In this document: positions 23,600 through 34,141 of the stretch, one piece after another | Layout: every line of letters starts with the position of its first letter | Numbering within the stretch: the stretch's first letter is position 1 | DNA from: Nymphaea colorata | Lineage: Eukaryota > Streptophyta > Magnoliopsida > Nymphaeales > Nymphaeaceae | Direction of reading: 5' to 3' | DNA length: 64,000 bases | Assembly (NCBI RefSeq): GCF_008831285.2 | Contig: NC_045143.1 | Location: 11,789,503-11,853,502 of the forward strand | Notes under the pieces: model-generated | The model's database searches: none | Told to the model about the DNA's origin: nothing | The model's input: the letters and a program-made list of their open reading frames with translations, nothing else | Made by a program: the position numbers and the translations under genes

Positions 23600-24105
23600 C
23601 ATTCTATTTTTGGAGTAGGGATATAGTGGTTGGATTCATATCAGATATCCAACAATCTGTTTTAAATAATTGGGAAGGAAATTTAAGATGGATCATTCAA
23701 TGGAATAGATTCAATCTTAGGAAGTCATATATGATCGGATGCAGATTCAGTTTGTATTAAGAATCCGACTGCATAATGTTGATTTTATCAAACATCGGAT
23801 CTGATAATTAACAGAGTTATAGATAGATATCTGAAACCTGAATCTGAATATATATATATAAGTGTATATCTGAAATCCGAATATAGATTTCCATCAGTGT
23901 ACATCCAAAATCCAAACATAGATATCAGATCAAGTGTATATCTGACATCAAACTGACTGCACCGTGGGTTTGAATCACAAAACTTTTGGCCCTTATGACA
24001 AAACCAAAAGCCATGAGACCAACTTTAAAATCTTGTTATTGAGCGATCGTAATGAAGGTTACTATAGCTAAAACACACCACACCTCTAGCCCTATGATAT
24101 TCATA
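23600..24105. repeat. degenerate DNA rich in GATATCTGAA / CCGAATATAGAT words
   Basis: Repeated short words (ATCTGAAACC, ATCTGAAATCCGAATATAG, CATCCAAAATCCAAAC) between about 23630 and 23955 resemble subterminal repeats of hAT or MULE elements, but I see no paired ends or target duplication. Confidence 0.35.
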
Positions 24106-24109
24106 TAAA

Positions 24110-24300
24110 TCACAGAATACATAAGCTTAGCTTAAATAAAAAACTACAAGTTTTTTGATTTTTTTTATAAAATAATATTAATAAAACAAAGTTAATTACA
24201 TAAGAATAGTAATTATTGGTCCAGCTTTGGGACTTAAGTTGATTTTTCAAATTAGCTTTTCTGTTATCTAAAAAATTTTCATTATTTAATTCATTAAACA
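24110..24300 (-). pseudogene. viral fragment from upstream of RT, copy 1
   Basis: A minus-strand open stretch with the words LNNENFLDNRKA and LKNQLKSQS. The same words occur on the minus strand at about 35040-35110, directly upstream of the RT block there, so this is a detached piece of the polyprotein. It breaks off near 24215 in unrelated sequence. Confidence 0.5.
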
Positions 24301-24439
24301 AGTGTATGTCAGTAATTAATTGAATTATTGCATCAAATAAACTTCAAGAAAATAATTAACCTGGTTTGTAAATGACAAAAAAAATCTGACAAATAAAATA
24401 ATTAAAAATATAAAATACCTTTAATGTAGTTCAAAATTT

Positions 24440-24590
24440 TGCATCCCATACTAGTAGCATTGATCGGGAAATCTTAGCCGTAATATATGGGTTGAATATT
24501 TTTAGATTATTTTTGCTCAATAAAAAGGAAATAGTAAGCACCGAATTTGCACACAAAAAGCGCCGGTTTGCTTTTTTTTACAGCATAGGA
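24440..24590 (+). pseudogene. RNase H fragment, copy 1
   Basis: In the plus direction the words IDREILAVIYGLN and LLNKKEIVS occur. Counterparts lie at about 30825-30905 (+) and 34430-34500 (-). The frame runs on into non-viral residues after about 24560, so a breakpoint lies there. Confidence 0.55.
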
Positions 24591-24699
24591 GGGGAGGTAA
24601 GGAAAAGAAGAAGAGCGATGAAGAATGTGCTTAAAGCGATGGATGTAAGGACTAGATGGTGGATATCGATATGGATGATGGATAGAGACTCCAGGGTTG

Positions 24700-24990
24700 T
24701 GCTTATATAGGCACCAAACTTCAAAATAAAATACAACTAGAAAAACAAATTAGATTCCTTGCCGAACAAGCTAAACACTATCAAACAAAAACAGTTACAT
24801 GCAAAGGAACTTGAAGGAGGATAGTTGTCGTGTGCTAGATGAGGTGGCAGTCGAACATGTCCAAAAAGTCAAAAGTGTCACAATGCATAATAGTTCTACC
24901 CCAGTGCTACACTGACCGCTATAGTAACTGCTACAACAATCGCTTTCGCCTTTTCTCAAAGAGAAGCCGCATGTCTTGTTACTTTCACTT
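24700..24990 (-). promoter_or_regulatory. pararetroviral promoter block, copy 1 (minus)
   Basis: TATATAAG (24719-24712 on the minus strand) lies about 110 bp downstream of a conserved tract. Shared landmarks are GTTTTTGTTTGATAG, AGCTTGTTCGGCAAGG, ACTTTTGACTTTTTGGAC and GCCACCTCATCTAGCACAC. The same order is present at 28.8, 29.8 and 31.6 kb. TATA position and upstream repeat content suit a caulimovirid large-transcript promoter. Confidence 0.6.
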
Positions 24991-25399
24991 TTTTGACATG
25001 TGTGAGATTCTTTTCGTTTTATTTCCTTTATCTTCATGCAATGTTGTTTTATGTTACATAAAGAGAGTCAACAACTACAACAGTCTTCTAGAGGCTCATG
25101 CGTTTGCCTCAGGAGGTGACCCAACACTTATCTTGTGGGGTACGTCATAGGGTAGATTACAAGCTTAAAGCTCATACCTATTCTGAAGGGTTTTTCCAGG
25201 GTAGATTTTGAAGCGATAATCCACAATGTAAATCCTATTTTTGACTTATGGGATTTTCTCAAAGAGAAATTTATTATGTATCTTCTCAAACGGATAATGT
25301 TTAATTTTTATATGGGAAACACTATACCCATAGGAAGTTTAACCATAACTTGTAAATGCCAAGTTTTACTGATCTTGACAAACGTTAGGCTGCAGGGTT

Positions 25400-26240
25400 A
25401 AAAACTCAGCTGCTTCGTCTCCATTTTCTTTAAGTAATGTTTATTGCCATACTGGATCGTTTCTTCTTTATTATTTGAATACTCGTCGAAATAGGGAACC
25501 ATTGCAGCACAATCTTTATCAGTATCTCCAAATTCTTGAATCTACATACCTGTATTGTTTTGGGCAAAATGTTCGTGTAATCCTGGCTTAATACAAATAT
25601 GGTTTAGGAAGGGTATGACCATAGATACACGTTTAGAATCAAATGTGTATACTGGTATTTCTATTTTCTGAAATAAGGTTATATGGGTGATGCCATTTTT
25701 TTTTAATTTTTGTGACATCTTGAATTCTCTCCATCTTGTGAGCTTGTCATACCAATCATCTAAAAGTGCTTCTAGAACTTCTATTAGAGGTAGATTAGCC
25801 TGTAAAGGGGCAACAAAAGAATATGTTCGAATAACAATATCTTGTTTTGTGTCATAGGGATAATCATGCGTTGAAGGAATTGCATCAATATCTAGGTTTA
25901 CAAAGCCTTTTGTAACCCAATTGTTTCTGAATATTTGCTCTACTATATGAGTTTAATGCCAATTAAATGGGAGCATATGAGTCTGCTCTACTGCTATTAC
26001 AATAATTTTTTTTACATATCCTTGTTCGATCAAGTTTTGCAAAGAAATTTGCATATCCAATACTTCCATATCTATCCATTTTTTGAGATTAATACTTGCC
26101 AAGATGATCCCAAATCCTTTATAGCATTCATAAAAAGAGTTTTCTGTCTTTTTTATTGAAATTTGACTAGGCAGAATTTTAATCCTTTTTTTCGTAATCC
26201 ATGGTTTTTGGAAAGGAATCTTAATATTTCTTGGATCCAT
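25400..26240 (-). pseudogene. viral ORF remnant, copy A (movement-protein position, unassigned)
   Basis: Minus-strand coding remnants include GFVNLDIDAIPSTHDYPYD near 25915-25855 and an open stretch at 26240-25953. Copy B at 32350-33060 has the matching word GYVNLDIKSIPPSYEY. An acidic C-terminal tail occurs in the related fragment near 29590-29718. I cannot assign a domain with certainty; a movement-protein role is suggested only by its place in the virus. Stops break every copy. Confidence 0.4.
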
Positions 26241-26259
26241 CCCTGCTCTAACCTTTTTC

Positions 26260-26740
26260 TTTTGGAGTACTATTTTGTAGACTTATTCTTTTGTTATGTC
26301 TATTTCAGGGAAAAAACTTTATCTTTTTTCTTCTCATTGTCTTTTCATTTTTTTTTCCACTGCTCTTTTAGAAATTTTGTTTCTGCTACTGATTGCTTCA
26401 ATCTTTCAATCATATATTCTAACTTCTCTTTACATAGATCTAGTTCTTTGCGGGTATCTTCTAGGTTTTGGTTTAATTTTAGAAAAATTGAATAGGATTG
26501 GTAAAAAGTCGGATTTGTGTATTCTTTATGCTAAGATATGTTGCCATGATGCTCAGGATTTTGGAGAATGTTGAATTTTTTTCTATTGTGCCAAAGATTG
26601 TCTAGCAAAATATGATCTTTTTGGTCGAGGGTCATGCCCATTAAGGTTTGAAAAGTAGGAATAGAATCGGGAAGGAATATAGGCAGTCCTAAATATGGGT
26701 CTACTTGGACCAATTGGGTTTGGTTAGTAGATGCCATGTT
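26260..26740 (-). pseudogene. viral ORF remnant with coiled-coil-like region, copy A
   Basis: The minus-strand frame starts at an ATG (26737) reading MASTNQTQLVQVDPYLGLPI, stops at 26531, and is followed in another frame by a charged heptad-like stretch (LEDTRKELDLCKEKLEYMIE). Versions of the same N-terminus occur at about 28190 (-), 30552 (-), 31479 (+) and 33732 (-). Function unknown. Confidence 0.45.
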
Positions 26741-27159
26741 TCTTGAAACAAAAATGTTATGTTAGATAAAACCATGCCTTCTATATTGTCTACTATGGCT
26801 AATGTTTATTTACAAAATATTAGGTTATGTTAAGTCTATCCTATACAATGCGTTTGCTTTTTCAAAATGATCTTTAGTCATCATTCATATTATTCAACAT
26901 ACATTGTAGGCTGGTTAATGTGGACATTTTGTCTTGAAATTCTTCACTATATTTTCTGTTTGACTTAAGTATATGTTATGACTTATACGACTATCAGTGT
27001 AGGGTTTTTCATCAAAGGAATTATGATTAGAAAATGACTCATTCATAAAGATAATACTATAAATACTTTCAGTATCACTAATATATTCATCTAAAGCTAA
27101 TACATCTTCATTTACACAATCAACTAAAATTGAGGCTTTATTATATTGATTTTTTCATT

Positions 27160-27215
27160 TAGAACAGTCTCTAGCTAAATTCTCAGGGCTTCCGCAAGTA
27201 AAGCATGTTAATTTG
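27160..27215 (-). pseudogene. capsid-type zinc knuckle, copy A (His lost)
   Basis: On the minus strand the knuckle reads CFTCGSPENLARDC; the histidine of the CX2CX4HX4C pattern is Asn here. The next frame is rich in acidic residues and has stops. The knuckle is typical of reverse-transcribing elements. Confidence 0.65.
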
Positions 27216-27384
27216 TTCTTATAATCTCGCTGAGTATTATATTTTCTGACACGTCCCTCTCTCTCTCCTCTACCTTAGCATGAGGAAGGCTCCCTTGGAA
27301 CTTTCACGAGTAAGGCAAAACAGCAAAATCCCCACATCGAGAAATCGACAAATAAAAAAAAAAACATATCGCACATAGCATTGA

Positions 27385-27615
27385 AGAAGAGGATCAAGAT
27401 ATTCAAACAAAAACATCCTCAAATCGGCAAATCCAAAACAAAAAAACAAAAACCCAAATGAAGAAGATGAAACCCTAGCTTCTAATCGAAAAGAAAGAAA
27501 AAGAAGATCAAGATATTCAAACAAAAACATCCTCAAATCGGCAAATCCAAAACAAAAAACAAAAACCCAAATGAAGAACATGAAACCCTAGCTTCTAATC
27601 GAAAAGAAAGAAAAA
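27385..27615. repeat. about 114-bp tandem duplication
   Basis: A unit beginning gatcaagatattcaaaca and ending in aatcgaaaagaaagaaaaa occurs twice in a row with few differences. On the minus strand it lies inside the intron that follows the orphan first exon. Confidence 0.8.
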
Positions 27616-27624
27616 ACCACTTAC

Positions 27625-27691
27625 CTGTCTGTCGCCGGACACCACCGAACGTCGTCATGGATCGCGGGAACTCGTCGTTGTCTCCTGGCAT
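27625..27691 (-). CDS. orphan first coding exon of a cellular gene (partial)
   Basis: On the minus strand an ATG at 27691 opens a GC-rich frame, MPGDNDEFPRSMTTFGGVRR, ending at a strong donor (exon end 27625, then gtaagt). The following intron has the T-rich, 'gctagggtttcat' look of plant 5' introns. No second exon is visible before viral sequence resumes at about 27200. GC content and splice signal differ from the viral neighbours. I do not recognise the protein. It could be the head of a host gene that was broken or carried along when viral fragments accumulated. Confidence 0.45.
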
Positions 27692-27940
27692 TGCTGTCGT
27701 CGGTTTCAAGGAGAAGCAGTTGTCGTAAAGGGAAGCATCAAGCGTGAAACAGGACGCGTAAAGAAGTTTAGGGTTAAAATGTTAGGTTAGAAAAGTGGTT
27801 TGGATCGGGTCTGATGCAGACCCGATCCAAAACATGTCATGCCATGTCCACGTGTTGGGATCCACGTGTCGAAATGTTGACATGGGTACTTGGCCCATTT
27901 TGGTGTGTCTCTGTATCGTAGGTTTCAGAAAAATAGGAGT
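27692..27940 (-). promoter_or_regulatory. promoter-like segment with two CCACGTGT (ABRE/G-box) motifs and a perfect palindrome
   Basis: Upstream of the orphan exon, CCACGTGT occurs at 27848-27855 and 27862-27869, 14 bp apart; on the minus strand both read ACACGTGG, the ABA-response/G-box type. A 14-bp perfect inverted repeat, TTGGATCGGGTCTG / CAGACCCGATCCAA with a 3-nt centre, spans 27800-27830. No TATA is obvious. Confidence 0.4.
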
Positions 27941-27944
27941 TTCG

Positions 27945-28790
27945 GTAGGATCGGTAAAAAAGTCAGATTTGTGTATTCTGTATGCTAAGATAGATTGCCA
28001 TGATGCTTAGGATTTTGGAGAATGTTAGATTCTTTCTATTGTGTCATAGATTGTCTACAAAATTTGATCTTTTTGGTTGGTGGTCATGTCAGATAAGGTT
28101 TGAAAAGTAAGATTAGAATCGAAAGGGAACATAAGCAGTTTTAAATCTGGGTCTATTTAGACCAATTGGGTTTGGCTAGTAGAGGCCATGTTTCCTGAAA
28201 CAAAAATGTTATGTTAGATAAAACAATGCATTCTTTGTTGTCTACTGTGTCTGATGTCTATTCACAAAATATCGAGAAATCTTAAGTCTATCCTATATGA
28301 TGCATTTGCTTTTTCAATAGGATCTTTAGTCATCATTTATATTATCAAACATATATTGTAGGTTGGTTAATGTGGACATTTTGTTCCTGGAATTGTTCAC
28401 CATATTTTCTGTTTGACTCAAATATGTTATAACAGATACGACTATCAGTGAAGGGTTCTTCATTAGAAGAATTATTATTAGAAAACGACTTGTTTATAAA
28501 GACAATACTATAAATACTTTTAGTATCACTAATATATTTATCTAAAGCTAATAAATCTTCATTTGCACAATCAACTAAAATTGAAGCTTTATTATATAGA
28601 TTTTTTTGGTTTAGAACAGTCCCTAACTAAATGTTTAGGACTACTGCAAGTAAAGCATGTTAATTTGTTGTTATAATCTCACTGAGTATTATATTTTCTA
28701 ACATGTCTATGTTTGTCAAGGTATGGTTTCCTGATGTTAGATTTTTGAAGGTAGTATTTCATTCTTTTGTCTATTGTTTTAGATGTTTTT
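27945..28790 (-). pseudogene. viral ORF remnant and zinc knuckle, copy B
   Basis: This repeats, with scattered changes, the arrangement at 26500-27260. The knuckle at about 28659-28618 reads CFTCSSPKHLVRDC and keeps all four zinc ligands (C, C, H, C). Stops still interrupt the flanking frame. Confidence 0.65.
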
Positions 28791-29185
28791 GGATGTCTAC
28801 TGTCACTTTAGGAGCACTGTAGCACTGCAACAAACACTCTTGTGCACTATACACTTTTGACTTTTTGGATACATTCGACTGCCACCTCATCTAATACACT
28901 ACAGCTGTCCTCCTTTGAGTTTTTTCGCATGTAACTGTTTTTGTTTAATAGCATTTAGCTTGTTCGAGAAGGAATCCAATTCCTTTTTCACGTTGTATTT
29001 TATTTTGAAGTCCACTACCTATATAAGCACCACCCTGGAGTTTGTATCCATGATCCACATCTATATCCACTGTCGAGTCATAAGTGCTTGATTGACTTCA
29101 AGTCCTTTTGGTTCCCGTCTCATTTCCATAGCTCCTCTTCCTTTTCTTCCCTCTGCCTCCCATGTTGTAAGAAAAGCAAACTGTC
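28790..29185 (+). promoter_or_regulatory. pararetroviral promoter block, copy 2 (plus)
   Basis: TATATAAG at 29020-29027 is preceded by the shared tract (ACTTTTGACTTTTTGGATAC, CTGCCACCTCATCTAATAC, GTAACTGTTTTTGTTTAATAG). The leader continues to about 29185 and then breaks off. Confidence 0.6.
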
Positions 29186-29439
29186 AGCCTCCTCTTTTTA
29201 TTTTTCTCAAGAGAAGTTTATCATGCACCTTCTCAAACAGATAATGCTTAATTTTATATGAGAAGCACTATACCCATGGGAAGTTTAACCTTAACTTGCA
29301 AGGGCCAAGTTTTGCCATTCTTGACAAACATTAGGCTGTAGGTTTAAGGACTCATCTTCCCAACTTAAGGAAGCTGATGTGCATTCCCAACTTTAGAGGT
29401 GGAGAGCTTATACAATAGCCGCAAACCAAAATACCCATT

Positions 29440-29720
29440 GGACTAGATCCTCTTTGATTATAGCTGAAGATAAAAATACTCGTATCTCTTTAGCAGACAG
29501 TATCTAATGCATAAAGCTTGGCTTATGTGAACAAAATTTTCAAATCTAAGACAATAACAACAAAATAGGTAGGTGACAATCATAATATCTAAGCAATTCT
29601 CCAAAGAAACAATAATGAAGATGAGTGGAATGATGGAAGAGACTGGGATGATAATGAACAGTATGAAGAAGAGATTATAGAAGACATTATAGAAGAGATG
29701 GAAATAACTAAGAAATAAAG
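29440..29720 (+). pseudogene. tail of the unassigned viral ORF, plus orientation
   Basis: The plus strand resembles the C-terminal part of the minus-strand remnant at 32497-32901 and ends in a very acidic stretch (NNNEDEWNDGRDWDDNEQ) before a stop. Internal stops are present. Confidence 0.45.
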
Positions 29721-29759
29721 TAACAAGACATACATCTTCTATTTGAGAAAAGGCGAAGG

Positions 29760-30173
29760 TGATTATTGTAGCAGTCACTATAGTACTGTGGTTGACACTA
29801 TTGTGCACTATAGCACTTTTGACTTTTTTGACACGTTCAACTACCACCTCATTTAGCACACGATAGTTGTCCTCCTTTGAATTCCATCACATGTAACTAT
29901 TTTTGTTTGATAGTGTTTAGCTTGTTCAGGAAGGAAACTAATTCATTTTCTAAGTTGAATTTTATTTTGAAGTCTGCTGCCTATATAAGCACCACCCCGG
30001 AATCTGTATCATCATCCACATTTGTATCCACCATCGAGTCCTAAGTGCTTGATTGACTTCAAGTCCTTTCGGTTCCTGTCTCTTTTCCTTAGCTCCTCTT
30101 CCTTTCCTTCCCTCTGCTTCTCATGTTGTCAAACTGATGCTTTTTGTGTGCAAATCTGGCCCATTTTTTTATT
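29760..30173 (+). promoter_or_regulatory. pararetroviral promoter block, copy 3 (plus)
   Basis: TATATAAG at 29992-29999 with the same upstream tract as copies 1, 2 and 4. The leader runs about 175 bp to the primer-binding site. Confidence 0.65.
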
Positions 30174-30185
30174 TGGTATCAGAGC
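30174..30185 (+). promoter_or_regulatory. tRNA-Met primer-binding site
   Basis: TGGTATCAGAGC, a perfect 12-nt match to the sequence complementary to the 3' end of initiator tRNA-Met, used for minus-strand priming by Caulimoviridae and by Ty1/copia. It lies downstream of the TATA of promoter copy 3 and directly abuts minus-orientation coding sequence, so a breakpoint follows it. Confidence 0.8.
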
Positions 30186-30552
30186 TTCTATTCTTTAGTT
30201 CATCTCTTTTTTTTTCTTTATCCAACTTATTTCTACCTGAGCTGCCTTTAGACTTCTTTCTAGGGCAAGATAAGCATCTAGGATCTAAGGTTGGAGGGGT
30301 ATATGTTCCATAGAGATTTCTAGCAGAGTTTTTGATTGGAGTTGTCAATTTTTCAAGTTTAAATGACTTGCCAATAAGGAAATGATTTTTTGGTATGTAG
30401 GATTCCATTTATTTTGTCAAAGACTGTCTAGTAGGATATGGTCTTTTAGATCTAGAATAAGACCTTAAAAAGTTCAAAAGACTAGTTTAGAATGGGGAGG
30501 AAAGATTGATAACCCTAGGTTTGGGTCAAGAGGCATATGACTTATAGAGGCC
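30186..30552 (-). pseudogene. viral ORF remnant with MAS start, copy C
   Basis: Minus-strand words MASISHMPLDPNLGLSIF and AYLALERSLKA match copy D at 33732-33297. Frameshifted and stopped in the middle. Confidence 0.5.
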
Positions 30553-30669
30553 ATAAATCCTGCAATAAAAAAGGTATTAGGTAAGACTCTGCATTTTATA
30601 TTGTCTACGATAACTAATGTTTACTTATAGAGAAATTTAAATATATCCTATATGATACTATTTTTGCTA

Positions 30670-31080
30670 CGTTGTAAAATGGAGTGATTGAATTATTGCA
30701 TCAAATAAACTTCAAGAAAATAATTAAACCCATCTACAAATGAAAAAAAAATCTGACAAATAAAAATAGTTAAAAATACAAAATACCTTTAATGTAGTTC
30801 AAAAATTTGCATCCCTTACCATTAACACTAATCAGGAAATCTTAGTTGTAATATATGGGTTGAATAGTTTTAGACTATTTTTGCTCAATAAAAAGGATAT
30901 AGTAATATGATGTCACTGTAAAATAAAAATAAAAACTAAAAAATGATAAGCCAAAGGAGATGGATATCTTTTAAAGATACCCTAATAAACCAAAATTATA
31001 AGGTCACTTTTGAACATATAAAGGGAGAGGATAATCGCTTAGCTAACATGTTGAGTAGAATTTTAAAAGATGAATAGGGA
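30670..31080 (+). pseudogene. RNase H C-terminal fragment, copy 2
   Basis: In the plus direction EILVVIYGLNSF near 30835 and FEHIKGEDNRLANMLSR near 31010-31056 are the distal RNase H parts of caulimovirid RT polyproteins, ending at a stop near 31076. The region between has stops. Sequence similar to 31080-31340 follows the RNase H copy on the minus strand at 34130-33890. Confidence 0.6.
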
Positions 31081-31604
31081 TATTGACGTTTATGAATCAG
31101 AGATCAAAAGACTCAATAAAATTATAGGATATCTACAACAATCAAGAGAATGACTACATGATATTGATCCATCTTTGTCTATTGAAATAAGAAAAACCAG
31201 TGACAATTTATTGGATATTGTTTTAAGCATACAGTAGCTGGTTGCCGCCATGAAACAAGTCAGGGTCCGTGCATCTTCATCTAATTCTTACATTAATTTC
31301 AGGTAGCGATGAGTAGAGATGTGGCCCAATTCAGGTGGGAGCAACTATCTAAATAATACTTTTCTTTAGGGATGAAACATCTTCTAAGATATATTTAAAT
31401 TCTTTTGTAAGTAGATATTAGTAATGGTAGACAACATAAAATGCATTGTTTTTCCTAATAAAAATTTTATATTATAGGATTTATGGCCTCTACAAACCAG
31501 ATATTTCTTGACCCAGACCTAAGGTTATCAATCTTTCCTCCCCATTCAAACCTAACATTTCATACTTCTCCTGGCTTTATTCTAGATTTAAAGGGGTAGC
31601 ACTT

Positions 31605-31870
31605 TTATAGGCACCAGACTTCAAATCAAAATACAACTTGAAAAATGAATCAGATTCCGACCTGAACAAGCAAAGAATTAACAAACAAAAACAGTTACAT
31701 GTGAAGGAACTCAAAGAAGGACAACTATTATGTGTTAGATGAGGTGACAATCGTAAATGCCCAAAAGTCAAAAGTGTTATAGTGCACAATAGTGTATGAT
31801 GTATTGTTACAGTGGCTACTATAGTAACCACCTTCGCCTTTTCTCCAAGAAGAGGCCACGTGGCTTGTTG
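31605..31870 (-). promoter_or_regulatory. pararetroviral promoter block, copy 4 (minus)
   Basis: TATAAAAG (31619-31612, minus) and the upstream tract shared with the other three copies. It is fused head-on to a plus-strand fragment of the MAS-type ORF (31479-31596). Confidence 0.6.
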
Positions 31871-32349
31871 TTACTTTTGTTTTTTCTATGCATGTGAGAT
31901 TCCTTATGCCTTTATTTATTTTGGATACGCGCAATGTTGTTTTATGCCACATAAAGATTGTTGGTTGTTATGACAGTCTTCTAGAAGCTCCTCGTGATGA
32001 TTTGCCTAAAAAAGTGATCCAGAGCTTATCCTGCGGGATACTTCATAGGGTAAATTTTTGTGTCAAAAATTTACAAACGTATACCAATACTTAACCTGGA
32101 GGACTTTTTTAGAATATATTTTAGGGCGATTATCTAAAATACAAATTCTATTTTTCAACTTAGAGGATTTTCTGAATGAAAAGTTTGTTACACACATTCT
32201 CAAATAGATGATGTTTGAGTTTTACATGGAAAACACTATACCCATGGGAAGTTTAACCATGACTTGCAAGGGTCAAGTTTTATCGATCCTGATGAAGTTA
32301 GGCTGCAGGGGTGGAGACTCAGTAACTTCGTCCCTACTTTTCTAATTGT

Positions 32350-33060
32350 TATCCATACCTTCTATAGCCTCTTCTTCATATCGTTCATTGTCATCCCAAT
32401 CTTCTCCATCATCTCATTCATCTTCTTCGTCTCTTTGGAGGATTGTTTCGATATTTTGGTCCTCAACTTGCAAAATTAATAAATCATTTTGATTTTTCAT
32501 ATATTATCTTTATTATGAAATAAGTGTTTGCATAAGCCAATATTTATTTGTAAGATGCTTTGGTAAGGGATGTAGAATTTTGTAGTAGCTCGATTATATG
32601 CTAAAAAGATGTGTGTATTCCTGTCTTTAGCTATCATCCATTTGCTTATATTCCAACTAACATTTTGGTTTACGGCCATTGTATAAGCCCTCCATCTCTT
32701 GATTTGGGCATATACATCATCATTAGTAAAAGCAGTTCTAATAGTGTCTACAGGAATCCTAGTCTGCAAGGGATAAAGTGAAGTGTAGATTGTTATCAAG
32801 ATTTCTTGTCTAGATTCACATGAGTACTCGTAAGAAGGAGGGATAGATTTAATGTCTAAGTTAACATACCCATAGGAGTTTACCCATCCTCTTTTAAACA
32901 ACTATCTCACAGTGTATCCTAGTCGCCAATTAAAATCAAAAGTCTTGCCTTCTCTTCTTTGGCATTTATAATACATTTTAAAAACCCTATAGAGAGTATC
33001 ATTCCTAGGATTTCTTGGTCTTACCATTTCCTAAGGTTAATGGTGGCTTGTATAATTGAG
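32350..33060 (-). pseudogene. viral ORF remnant, copy B (unassigned)
   Basis: The longest viral open stretch left (32901-32497, 134 codons, minus). It contains VNLDIKSIPPSYEY, as in copy A, and a C-terminal part matched by the plus-strand piece at 29440-29720. Frame ends and flanks are broken. Confidence 0.45.
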
Positions 33061-33185
33061 AAACCTTTTTAACAGTCACAAAAATAATTATTGTTATGGT
33101 GGTCATGTTTATATTTGATCAAAGTATATCCTAAACCATGCTCCCTCCTATTAGGGCTCTATACCATTGTCTTTAGTAAGTCATT

Positions 33186-33269
33186 CTAAATATTTTATTG
33201 GTAAAAGAACAGATCTACCGCTTTTAGTACTAAGCGCTAGATCTGTTCTTTTACCAATAAAATATTTAG
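33186..33269. repeat. 32-bp perfect inverted repeat (hairpin)
   Basis: CTAAATATTTTATTGG... at 33186-33217 has its exact reverse complement at 33238-33269. The 20-nt centre is itself partly palindromic (CGCTT / AAGCG), leaving an 8-nt loop. Confidence 0.9.
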
Positions 33270-33296
33270 AGGAATTGTTTCTCTTTTTTCCCCTAG

Positions 33297-33500
33297 CTTC
33301 TTTATCTCTTCTTCAGTGTACTGCCTTAAAGTTTCTTTCTAAGGCAAGGTAGGCACCTAGGCTTTGAGGTCTAAGGGATACATGTTCCATGAAGATGTCT
33401 TCTTTATCTCTTCTTCAGTGTACTGCCTTAAAGTTTCTTTCTAAGGCAAGGTAGGCACCTAGGCTTTGAGGTCTAAGGGATACATGTTCCATGAAGATGT
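33297..33500. repeat. exact 102-bp tandem duplication
   Basis: The unit 33297-33398 (beginning cttctttatctcttcttc) is repeated without visible change at 33399-33500. On the minus strand it belongs to the MAS-type ORF remnant, copy D. Identity suggests a recent duplication or an assembly artefact. Confidence 0.9.
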
Positions 33501-33732
33501 CTAGAATTTTTTATTGCAGTTGTCTATTGTTCAGGTTCAAATGGCTTGCCAACAAAGAACAGATTCTAGGATATGTAGGATTTTGTTTGTTTTGCCACAA
33601 ATTGTCTAACAGAATGCGGTCTTTTAATTCTAGAATAAGGCTAGAAGAAGAACAAAAGGTTAGGTTTGAATGGTGAGGGAAGATTGGTAACTCCAGGTCT
33701 GTGTCAAGAGACATCTGACTTATAGAGGCCAT
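33501..33732 (-). pseudogene. viral ORF remnant with MAS start, copy D
   Basis: ATG at 33732, reading MASISQMSLDTDLELPIF, open for 73 codons before a stop. Related to copies at 26.7, 28.2, 30.5 and 31.5 kb. No domain recognised. Confidence 0.5.
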
Positions 33733-34141
33733 AAATCCTGCAATATAAAATTGTTACTATGAAAAACAATGCATTCTACATTGTCTACCATGACTAATGT
33801 CTACTTACAAAGAATTTAAATCTATCTTATATGATGTTTCTTCCATAAAAAAAAGTATTATTTAAGTTGTTGCTCCCTCTTGAATGGGGTCACATCTCTA
33901 CTCATCGCTACCTGGAATTAATGTAAGATTAGATGAAGATGCTCGGACCCTAACTTGTTTCATGGTGGCAACCAGCTGCTGCATTTCTAAAACAATATCT
34001 AATAAATTGTCAATGGTCTTTCTTATTTCAATAGACATAGTCAATACTCTGTAGTCATTATCTTGATTGTTCTAGATATCCTATAATTTTATTGAGTCTT
34101 TTGATCTTTGATTCATAAATGTCAATATCGCTATTCATCTT

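Noticed and set aside
29458-29859. 133-codon minus-strand hydrophobic frame
   Set aside because: It is the antisense of an acidic viral coding piece on the plus strand; the Phe/Ile richness is the complement of GAA/GAT codons.
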